Positions 1 through 6,622 of a DNA stretch of 9,893 bases are shown piece by piece. The translations under genes were made by a program, and so were the position numbers. Numbering within the stretch: position 1 is the first letter of the stretch; each line of letters begins with the position of its first letter. The DNA is from Spirochaetales bacterium (GTDB taxonomy: Bacteria > Spirochaetota > Spirochaetia > JAGLYY01), in contig JAGLYY010000003.1 in NCBI GenBank assembly GCA_023131935.1, positions 1 through 9,893 on the forward strand, read 5' to 3'. The notes under the pieces were generated by a model. The model did not search any database. It worked only from the letters and a program-made list of their open reading frames with translations, and was not told the DNA's origin.

Positions 1-49
1 TATGAGTGTTTATATGAGCTTTTCTAAAAAACTTTTCAAGGTTTTTCAT
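1..49 (-). CDS. 5' end of an unidentified gene downstream of xerD (partial)
   Basis: After the xerD stop, an ATG opens a frame that stays open to the window edge and reads MKNLEKFFRKAHINTH, sixteen residues rich in Lys and Phe. A purine-rich AAAGGAGAAG stretch lies about 14 bases upstream. This is rather far for a ribosome binding site, and a second AGGA sits too close to the ATG. Two nearer ATGs (at the xerD stop and at 60-58) share a frame that closes within ten codons, so they are not good alternatives. Same strand and a gap of only 22 bases suggest it continues the operon. Too little is visible to name a product. Confidence 0.45.
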   Translation of the reverse strand, partial: MKNLEKFFRKAHINTH

Positions 50-71
50 ATCCTTTTCATCTTCTCCTTTT

Positions 72-959
72 TCATCCCCGGGGATGAAACTCCTGGTGAT
101 ACTCAGCCAACTCAGATCCATCTATATGGGTGTACACCTGGGTGGTACTGATGTCCGCGTGGCCCAACAGCTCCTGCACAGACCGGAGATCGGCTCCTCC
201 CTGCAGGAGATGGGTGGCAAAGGAATGGCGCAGAGTATGGACCTTTCCCTCAATCCCTGCCTTTAGACTGATCTCTTTAAACCGTTTCCAGGCACTCTTC
301 CTCGATAGCCCCCGGCCCCGCTGACTAATAAAAAGGGCATCGGTCACGCGGTCCGGTTTCAACAGGAATGGGCGGGATTCCTTCAGGTACTTTATGAGCC
401 AGTGTTTTGCCTCCCCCCCAAGGGGCAGAATCCGTTCCTTGTCACCCTTTCCAATAACCCGTATAAGCCCCTCGCATAAGTAAACCTGCCTTATGGAAAT
501 ATTTAAGGATTCTGAAATACGGAGACCGCAGGAGTAGATCAATTCAAATAAAGATCTGTCCCGGATACCTATCAGGGTGCTGGTGTCAATAACCCCGAGA
601 AATGCCTCTACCTCCTCGAGGGGTAATACCGAAGGGAGGGGCAGTCGGTGTTTCGGCCGTTCTATTTGCCGGGCGGGATTATCCTCCCGGAGGCCCTCCT
701 TCCTGATGAAATCATAGAGAGAGCGGAGACTGCTGAGGGTCTTCGCCTGGGTCCTCATATCAATATGCCTGTTGTAGCGGTACCGGAGATAATCATGAAT
801 ATTCCCGGTGCCGGCTTCAACGATGGAGCTTGTATTTTCTTCCATATAAGCCCCGTAACCTCTGCATTCACGGAGATAGGTTTCTATCGTATTCCGGGAG
901 AGGCGTAATTCTACCTGAAGATAATCTTCGTATCGCCGCAGGACCCTTTCATCATCCAT
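72..959 (-). CDS. xerD: Tyrosine recombinase, XerD type
   Basis: Complete 295-residue site-specific tyrosine recombinase. By family knowledge, Xer proteins resolve chromosome dimers at dif during cell division. The N-terminal SAM-like core-binding domain covers about residues 1-90, including the typical LSRNTIETY stretch. The catalytic domain follows and holds all six expected residues: Arg147 in GLRISES, Lys171 in IGKGDKER, His241 and Arg244 in HTLRHSFATH, His267 in LLGHADISTTQ, and the nucleophile Tyr276 in QVYTHI. Length matches XerC/XerD (about 295-300). The ending EYHQEFHPRG resembles the HHPRA ending of XerD, so I prefer XerD over XerC, without certainty. It starts 4 bases after the ftsZ stop and is therefore almost surely co-transcribed with it. 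No phage or integron features flank it, so this is a housekeeping recombinase and not an integrase of a mobile element. Confidence 0.93.
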   Translation of the reverse strand: MDDERVLRRYEDYLQVELRLSRNTIETYLRECRGYGAYMEENTSSIVEAGTGNIHDYLRYRYNRHIDMRTQAKTLSSLRSLYDFIRKEGLREDNPARQIERPKHRLPLPSVLPLEEVEAFLGVIDTSTLIGIRDRSLFELIYSCGLRISESLNISIRQVYLCEGLIRVIGKGDKERILPLGGEAKHWLIKYLKESRPFLLKPDRVTDALFISQRGRGLSRKSAWKRFKEISLKAGIEGKVHTLRHSFATHLLQGGADLRSVQELLGHADISTTQVYTHIDGSELAEYHQEFHPRG

Positions 960-963
960 ACAC

Positions 964-2121
964 TTATCCCTGACTTGCAGTCCTCCTGTCCCTTAACACC
1001 GTTGGGATTCCTAGATCCTCATCTCCGGAATTCCTTCCTGAAAGAAAACTTGACGGGGTTTTAGTGGTAAGCCCTTTCTGCATCCTCATCCAGGCATCGT
1101 AAGGGATAATCTCCTCCCGGTGATCTACCTCTTCAGTATCTGAAAAGCTATAAGTCTCCTCGGAATGGAAACCGGTGGCAATGACGGTGACCTTTATCAT
1201 ATCCGTCAAAGCCGGGTCGTTAGCCTGTCCTGAGATGATGAGAGCGTCGTCGTCAGCATTTGCGGTGATAATCTTTATTACCTCCTCATACTCAGAGAGA
1301 GAAAGATTGTCGCCGCCGGTGACGTTAACGAGGATCCCCTTAGCCCCTTCAATCCTGGCATCTTCGAGTAACGGATTGTTAATGGCATTTGTCGCGGCAT
1401 CTACCGCCCGATTGTCACCCTCTCCGAGACCGATACCCATAAGGGCATCACCCTGGCCCTTCATGATGGTCCGAACATCGGCAAAGTCGATGTTGATCAT
1501 CCCCGGTTCGGTGATAAGTTCAGAGATCCCCTGGACCCCCTGCCGGAGTACATCATCGGCCATGAGGAATGCCTCTTTAATTGGAGTTCGCCGTTCAACG
1601 ATTTTGAGGAGATACTGGTTTGGTATGATTATCAAGGTATCTACCGCTTCCCGAAGCTTCTCTATTCCCTCCTCAGCGATCTGCATCTTCTTCCGCCCCT
1701 CGAAATCGAAGGGTTTTGTAACAACCGCAACTGTCAGAGCATCGAGCTCCCGGGCAATCTGCGCGACCACCGGAGCGGCACCGGTGCCTGTACCCCCGCC
1801 CATTCCAGCGGTGATAAAGACCATGTCGGCCCCCCGGAGAGAGTTCTGCAGCTCTTCCCGGTCTTCCAGGGCCGCCTTTTCCCCAATCTCAGGTACTCCG
1901 CCAGCCCCAAGCCCTCCAGTCAGTTCGGTTCCGATAGGAAGCTTCAACTCTGCTTGTGACACCTTCAGTGCTTGAAGATCTGTATTCACAGCGATGAACT
2001 GCACCTTCCGCAGACCGCTCTCTATCATCCGATTGACAGCGTTGTTTCCACCGCCCCCAACCCCGATCACCTTTATCATTGTTGGATCGGTGAGTTTTTC
2101 ATTAACAATTTCAATTTGCAT
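964..2121 (-). CDS. ftsZ: Cell division protein FtsZ (tubulin-like GTPase)
   Basis: FtsZ polymerises with GTP into the Z ring at midcell. From the chosen ATG the protein has 385 residues. It shows the GTP-binding glycine loop GVGGGGNNAVNRM (about 20-32), VNTDLQAL (46-53), the tubulin signature GGGTGTG (108-114), the T6-like stretch VTKPFDFEG (135-142), and the T7 synergy loop with Asn210, Asp212 and Asp215 in NIDFADV. A hydrophilic, fairly short linker (about 321-368) leads to a C-terminal peptide GIPTVLRDRR. This matches the conserved tail motif that binds FtsA and other partners. The frame extends upstream to a GTG at 2160. I chose 2121 because GGGAGGGGG lies directly before that ATG and because the extra 13 residues do not look like FtsZ. 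The 60-base gap to ftsA could hold a weak extra promoter: TTGTTA at 2162-2167 and TATGCT at 2138-2143, spaced 18 bases. Confidence 0.97.
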   Translation of the reverse strand: MQIEIVNEKLTDPTMIKVIGVGGGGNNAVNRMIESGLRKVQFIAVNTDLQALKVSQAELKLPIGTELTGGLGAGGVPEIGEKAALEDREELQNSLRGADMVFITAGMGGGTGTGAAPVVAQIARELDALTVAVVTKPFDFEGRKKMQIAEEGIEKLREAVDTLIIIPNQYLLKIVERRTPIKEAFLMADDVLRQGVQGISELITEPGMINIDFADVRTIMKGQGDALMGIGLGEGDNRAVDAATNAINNPLLEDARIEGAKGILVNVTGGDNLSLSEYEEVIKIITANADDDALIISGQANDPALTDMIKVTVIATGFHSEETYSFSDTEEVDHREEIIPYDAWMRMQKGLTTKTPSSFLSGRNSGDEDLGIPTVLRDRRTASQG

Positions 2122-2181
2122 TACCCCCTCCCAAAAGAGCATATCTAAAATCCGGCACACCTAACAAAACCGGTTTCTTCC

Positions 2182-3417
2182 TTAGAAAAATTCCTTCATC
2201 CACTCCTTAAACTTGCGCATGAAGCCTTCACTCCTGGGCCGTGCCTGCGGGACTTCCGCGCCTTGAAATTCAATCTCTTCCAGGGCGTAAAGGATAAGCC
2301 CAACGGCAGTGGAATATTCCGGCCTCTGATATTCAGCAACAAGTCCTCCAAAACCATGAGGATAACCCAGACGTGTGGGAAGTTCAAAAACCTCCGCCGC
2401 AAGTTCAACACTTCCCGGAAGCTGGGCACCGCCTCCGGTGAGTACCACACCGCCTCCAAGGAGACGCATGTACCCCTTTTTAATCATCTGATCTTTCACA
2501 AGCTGAAAAATTTCCGTCATCCTGGGCTGAATAATCCTGCATAACTCCTGTCTCGGCATGGAAGCCGAGGGCCATCCCCCCACCCCCGGGATAACTATCT
2601 CTTCATCAACATCGAGAAGGGGGAGGAAACAGCAGCCTGTCTGGATTTTTAATTTTTCAGCAGCTTCGATAGGGGTTTTTAGCATGATAGAAAGGTCGCT
2701 GGTGACCTGATTTCCCCCTAAGGAGATTACATCGGTATGATAAGGAGCGCCTTCTAAATGCACGAGAATATCGGTAGTCCCCCCGCCCAGATCGATGAGC
2801 AGGACTCCCATCTCCCTCTCATCTCTGGAAAGGACCGCTTTGCTCGAAGCGAGGGGCTGGAGAACGATGTCATCCACATGGAACCCCGCGCGATTTACAC
2901 ATTTTAACAGGTTCTGGGCCGATGTAACAGAACCGGTAATTATATGGACCTCTGCCTCCAGACGGACACCGATCATATCGAGAGGATTTTTTATCCCCCC
3001 CTGGTCATCAACAATGAATTCCTGGGGGATTACATGGAGGACCTCCCGATCCATGGGGATAACGATTGCCTTAGCGGCCTCTATAACACGGGTAACATCC
3101 GATTTGTCAATCTCCCTTCCCCGGCCGGTAACAGCAACAACTCCCCGGCTGTTTATCCCTTCAATATGCGCACCAGCTATCCCGGTAATAAGGCTTTTAA
3201 CTTCCCGTCCGCTCATCATCTCCGCTGCCTCAATGGCCGCGGAGACAGACTTCATGGTTGCCTCGATATTGATAACAACCCCTCTCCGGATCCCCTGGGA
3301 GGGAGTGACTCCAACACCGATAATATCCAGGGAGCCATTCTCGTTAAATTCGCCGATGACCGCGCATACCTTTGTAGTACCCATATCCAGTCCGACAATG
3401 ATATCTTCAGCAGGCAA
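2182..3417 (-). CDS. ftsA: Cell division protein FtsA (actin-like Z-ring membrane tether)
   Basis: FtsA is an actin/Hsp70-fold ATPase that ties FtsZ filaments to the inner membrane and recruits later divisome proteins. The 411 residues show the phosphate-1 motif GLDMGTTKV (9-17), the FtsA-specific 1C subdomain roughly 85-165 with the usual HVIPQEFIVDDQ stretch, phosphate-2 DLGGGTTD (209-216), and the adenosine motif VLTGGGAQLPG (325-335). The C-terminus FMRKFKEWMKEFF is an amphipathic helix with alternating Phe/Met/Trp and Lys/Arg, the expected membrane-targeting sequence. The start is a TTG preceded by AAGGGGGGAG, 2 bases after the ftsQ stop; no in-frame ATG fits the conserved N-terminus. 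A rare start codon next to the ATG of ftsZ may help keep FtsA below FtsZ in amount (inference). Confidence 0.96.
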   Translation of the reverse strand: MPAEDIIVGLDMGTTKVCAVIGEFNENGSLDIIGVGVTPSQGIRRGVVINIEATMKSVSAAIEAAEMMSGREVKSLITGIAGAHIEGINSRGVVAVTGRGREIDKSDVTRVIEAAKAIVIPMDREVLHVIPQEFIVDDQGGIKNPLDMIGVRLEAEVHIITGSVTSAQNLLKCVNRAGFHVDDIVLQPLASSKAVLSRDEREMGVLLIDLGGGTTDILVHLEGAPYHTDVISLGGNQVTSDLSIMLKTPIEAAEKLKIQTGCCFLPLLDVDEEIVIPGVGGWPSASMPRQELCRIIQPRMTEIFQLVKDQMIKKGYMRLLGGGVVLTGGGAQLPGSVELAAEVFELPTRLGYPHGFGGLVAEYQRPEYSTAVGLILYALEEIEFQGAEVPQARPRSEGFMRKFKEWMKEFF

Positions 3418-3419
3418 AT

Positions 3420-4394
3420 CTACTCCCCCCTTACTCTGTAAACCACTTCCGGTGAACGGAAGTCGATTTCGGAAAGCGTCCCGGCAAGTCCCTGCTGTGT
3501 CACCACATCAAGAACTAAAATGATATTTGAAAGGAGCGCTTTGTCGATCGAACTCCCCAGCCTGACCCTCAAAGTGTGCCGGGAAGGATACAACAGGGTT
3601 TCAAAATCAGTATCATTCTTTTTAATGAATTTCACCTCTGAAATCAAGGCATAGAGTTCCAGGGCCGTTTTTTCCAACTCCCTTAGATCTCTTAAAAAAC
3701 CGGTGATCGGGGCCGGCAGGGTCATACCCAATCTGATGGTATCAAAGGTTATTCCTGAGATCACCGGCAGATTATAATCGGTTACCGACTGACCTATCTT
3801 GAACACTACCCCCTCTTCATCAAAGACAACAGGCACGGTAATTCCTCCAAGGGTCACAAGAGAAACCCCAAGAGGTTTTCGTCCATGAAGGGAAATATTC
3901 AGAGTATCGGGAAATATCTTTTTAACCTGGGCCCTACGGATAAGAGGATGTGCCTCAAGACGATCTATGATGAGCCCCTCGTTTACCTGGAAATAGTAAT
4001 CCTTGCTATGGATACCGGCAATCTGGAGGATCTCGCGGTTTGTAAGATTAATCCCTTTTTCCAGCTTTATCTTCACATTTTCAATTAACAAGCGCGGAGC
4101 CACAAAAAGATGAAAGGAAACTTCAAGCCCGAGAACAAGAAGCAGAACAGCTATAAGGATTCGGAAAAAACGGGTCAGGGATTCTCTCCGGGTTACCATT
4201 TTCTCTTTTCCTCTATTCTCGATTATAATCCGGGAGCTCCTGTGGTCTGTCTGCTCCGGTTCAAAATAGAAGGACCCATAAGCAGGATCCCGGTCCGCGA
4301 AAAGGCGCTGCCCCTTTTCGGTGGTCTCTATACGCATTCCACTCTGCACCCGAAAACGCTGCTGATCATCCCGGTAGTAGGCATAACTGCTCAT
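3420..4394 (-). CDS. ftsQ: Cell division protein FtsQ/DivIB
   Basis: Single-pass divisome scaffold protein that, in other bacteria, binds FtsL and FtsB/DivIC and connects early and late division proteins. The 324 residues comprise a charged cytoplasmic tail (1-75), one membrane helix (about 76-98, LIAVLLLVLGLEV core), a POTRA-like domain (about 102-172, with LIENVKI, NREILQIAGI and ALIRRAQVKKIFPDTLNI-type pattern near 140-167), and a beta domain to the C-terminus ending RSPEVVYRVRGE. Sequence is weakly conserved in this family; the topology and the place directly before ftsA make the call. The ATG overlaps the ftsW stop by 4 bases (ATGA). The tail is long and Tyr/Arg rich. A second in-frame ATG at 4199, just before the membrane helix and after a GAGG, would give a 259-residue form of more usual length. 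Confidence 0.88.
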   Translation of the reverse strand: MSSYAYYRDDQQRFRVQSGMRIETTEKGQRLFADRDPAYGSFYFEPEQTDHRSSRIIIENRGKEKMVTRRESLTRFFRILIAVLLLVLGLEVSFHLFVAPRLLIENVKIKLEKGINLTNREILQIAGIHSKDYYFQVNEGLIIDRLEAHPLIRRAQVKKIFPDTLNISLHGRKPLGVSLVTLGGITVPVVFDEEGVVFKIGQSVTDYNLPVISGITFDTIRLGMTLPAPITGFLRDLRELEKTALELYALISEVKFIKKNDTDFETLLYPSRHTLRVRLGSSIDKALLSNIILVLDVVTQQGLAGTLSEIDFRSPEVVYRVRGE

Positions 4395-5530
4395 CTTGCG
4401 GAGACCTCCGTGCCCACTAAATCTCCTCCGAGATTAACAAGAATACCACACATGATGAGAGTTACCAGAATCGACGACCCTCCCGCGGAGAAGAAGGGAA
4501 GAGGTATCCCCGTTGCCGGGATTATTCCGGCAACGACAGCCATATTGAATAAAGCCTGAAAGAGGATAGAAGTAGTAATTCCAAAAGCCAGAAGAAAACC
4601 AAAACCATCTTTCCGGTGAAAAGCAATCATATATCCCCGGAGAGCAAAAAGAATAAAGAGGGCACAGATGAAAAGCACCCCGAGGAAACCTGCTTCCTCG
4701 CCAAGAACGGCAAAAACAAAATCGGAGTGGGCCTCAGGCAGTCCCCCCAGTTTTTTCGTACCCTGCCCGAGACCAACACCCCAGAATCCTCCGTTCATAA
4801 GAGCGTTTTGGGAAGCAAGTACCTGATATCCCGTACCAGAGGGATCGAGTTCCGGATCAAGAAATGCCATTAATCGCTTCACCCTGTGTTCCCTGGTAAA
4901 AAGGAGAATTATCGCCAGAGGAAGAGAGGCAACTCCAAGAAAGATGAAATACACGAGCCTGATTTTTGCGATGAAAAACATTACAAGGCTTAAAAAGAGA
5001 ATAAAAATCGCCGTCGAAAAATCATTCTGAATATATATAACCGCCGCTATAAGTATGGTAATGATAAGCGGAGGAACAACTGAATTGACCAGGTCATCGA
5101 TCCGTTCCTCTTTTTTGCTCAAGATTGACGCAAGATAAAGAATCACACTGAGTTTCGCGAATTCTGAAGGCTGAAAAGAGAAGGACCCAAGGAAAATCCA
5201 ACGGCGGGCTCCGAGAACCGGTCGTCCCACAACAGGCACGAAGGTAAGGAGCAACAACACAAGGGAAAAAAGCAGTAAACCTGGGACCATCTTCCGGATA
5301 AAGGAGATGGGAAAACGGGATACAAGAGAACCCAGTGCGGTACCTACAGCAATATAGATAAGTTGATTATGAAAAAAGTATTGGGGGTCCCCGAATCGTT
5401 TGGAACCGTAGAAGTAGGAAGATGAGAAAAGCACCGAGATCCCTATTCCGACGAGTACGAAGAGGATCCCCAATAAGATGTAATCGGTGGATGATTGACC
5501 CACCCTTTCTACGGTAAACCTGTCACTCAT
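4391..5530 (-). CDS. ftsW: Septal peptidoglycan polymerase FtsW (SEDS family)
   Basis: Polytopic SEDS glycosyltransferase that polymerises lipid II into glycan strands at the septum, normally together with a class B penicillin-binding protein. The 379 residues have about ten hydrophobic segments beginning near residue 18. Family motifs are clear: GARRWIFLGSFSFQPSEFAKL (about 107-127), GTGYQVLASQNALMNGGFWGVGLGQG (232-257), LPEAHSDFVFAVLGEEAGFLGV (264-285), which carries Asp270 at the place of the conserved catalytic Asp, and PATGIPLPFFSAGGSS (338-353). RodA shares this architecture; the position between mraY and ftsQ in a division cluster supports FtsW. The ATG lies 1 base after the mraY stop, pointing to translational coupling. 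Its usual partner ftsI is absent from this window. Confidence 0.94.
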   Translation of the reverse strand: MSDRFTVERVGQSSTDYILLGILFVLVGIGISVLFSSSYFYGSKRFGDPQYFFHNQLIYIAVGTALGSLVSRFPISFIRKMVPGLLLFSLVLLLLTFVPVVGRPVLGARRWIFLGSFSFQPSEFAKLSVILYLASILSKKEERIDDLVNSVVPPLIITILIAAVIYIQNDFSTAIFILFLSLVMFFIAKIRLVYFIFLGVASLPLAIILLFTREHRVKRLMAFLDPELDPSGTGYQVLASQNALMNGGFWGVGLGQGTKKLGGLPEAHSDFVFAVLGEEAGFLGVLFICALFILFALRGYMIAFHRKDGFGFLLAFGITTSILFQALFNMAVVAGIIPATGIPLPFFSAGGSSILVTLIMCGILVNLGGDLVGTEVSAR

Positions 5531-5531
5531 A

Positions 5532-6611
5532 TTACTGCAGCTTGAGTGTCGAGAGGCTCAGAATTGCGAACATCCCGCCCAGAATCCAGAATCGGATGAC
5601 AATCTTGCTTTCCGCCCACCCTTTCAATTCAAAATGGTGGTGAAGGGGAGCCATTTTAAACACCCGCTTCTTTGTAATCTTGTAATACCCGACCTGGATG
5701 ATAACTGAGAGCGCCTCAAGGACAAATACTCCTCCAACAATTATTAATAAAATTTCTTTCTTTATAAGCATTGCAAGAACACCAATAACCCCCCCAAGGG
5801 CGAGGCTTCCGGTATCCCCCATAAATACTTCCGCAGGGTGGCTGTTATACCATAAGAATCCGATCGCCGCCCCCACAAGGGAGAAGCAAACTATGGTAAG
5901 TTCCGCGCTTTCAGCCACGTAAGGGATTTGAAGATACTCGGCATAATCAGCTCGTCCTGTCAGATAGGTAAGAATAGTGAAGGTAACTCCAACAAGGATG
6001 ATAAGTCCGATAGCCAGACCATCGAGGCCATCGGATAGATTCACCGCGTTACTTGTACCCACAAGGAGCAGCACCCCGAAGGGGATGTATAGCCACCCGA
6101 GATCGAGGACCGGATACTTGAAGAAGGGGAGATAAAGCAAGGTGGTATGCTCCTCCCCGTAGAAATAGAGAATAAACACAATGATGAGGGAAATAAGAAT
6201 CTGACCGCCAAATTTAAACCGGGCATGGAGTCCTTCGGAGCTCTTCCGGAAAATCTTCAGGTAATCGTCGGCAAATCCGATAAGCCCGAAACCAAGAAGA
6301 GAGATGAGGGCCGCCCAGGTATAGGTGGAAGAGAAGTCCTGCCAGAGAAGCACCGAAATAAGAATGGAAAAAATGATGAGGACCCCCCCCATCTGAGGAG
6401 TGCCCGATTTTGCCAGGTGGCTTTCAGGTCCATCATGCCGGATCTCCTGACCAGCCCTCCATTTCCGGAGCAGACTGATAAACTTCGGCCCGAAAATAAG
6501 TGAGAGAAAGAGGGCGGTCACCGCCGCATAGGCAGCCCGGAAGGTGATATACTGAAAGATCCTGAAAAAAGATATTTCATCAACAAGCGAATAGAGTAAT
6601 TCCTTTAGCAC
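5532..6611 (-). CDS. mraY: Phospho-N-acetylmuramoyl-pentapeptide transferase MraY
   Basis: Integral membrane enzyme that transfers phospho-MurNAc-pentapeptide from the UDP precursor to undecaprenyl phosphate, making lipid I. The 359 residues form roughly ten hydrophobic segments. Diagnostic motifs are SGTPQMGGVLI (69-79), FADDYLKI with the Asp pair 115-116, NAVNLSDGLDGLAIG (188-202), FMGDTGSLALGG with Asp266, and the triple histidine APLHHHFE (321-328). Length is typical. The start is a GTG behind a very strong GGAGGAGGGGAC ribosome binding site, 11 bases after the murF stop. In many bacteria murD separates mraY from ftsW; here ftsW follows directly. Confidence 0.96.
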   Translation of the reverse strand: MLKELLYSLVDEISFFRIFQYITFRAAYAAVTALFLSLIFGPKFISLLRKWRAGQEIRHDGPESHLAKSGTPQMGGVLIIFSILISVLLWQDFSSTYTWAALISLLGFGLIGFADDYLKIFRKSSEGLHARFKFGGQILISLIIVFILYFYGEEHTTLLYLPFFKYPVLDLGWLYIPFGVLLLVGTSNAVNLSDGLDGLAIGLIILVGVTFTILTYLTGRADYAEYLQIPYVAESAELTIVCFSLVGAAIGFLWYNSHPAEVFMGDTGSLALGGVIGVLAMLIKKEILLIIVGGVFVLEALSVIIQVGYYKITKKRVFKMAPLHHHFELKGWAESKIVIRFWILGGMFAILSLSTLKLQ

Positions 6612-6622
6612 GTCCCCTCCTC

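Noticed and set aside
72..959. The tyrosine recombinase as a phage or integron integrase marking a mobile element
   Set aside because: Its length, sequence and C-terminus match housekeeping XerD. It is embedded 4 bases after ftsZ, and there are no att-like repeats or cargo genes nearby.
1175..1975. Long plus-strand open frame (266 codons) opposite ftsZ
   Set aside because: Its translation is rich in Ser, Pro, Arg and Ile without domain pattern. It lies wholly antisense to a clear FtsZ and has no ribosome binding site, so it is a codon-bias shadow.
2167..2176. AAACCGGTTT palindrome as a regulator binding site
   Set aside because: A single 10-base palindrome without a second copy or known regulator match in the window; mentioned only as part of the ftsA-ftsZ gap.
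2795..3523. Long plus-strand open frame (242 codons) opposite ftsA and the end of ftsQ
   Set aside because: Same shadow pattern: low-complexity Ser/Thr/Ile/Arg composition and no recognisable motif, while the opposite strand encodes FtsA with all its motifs.
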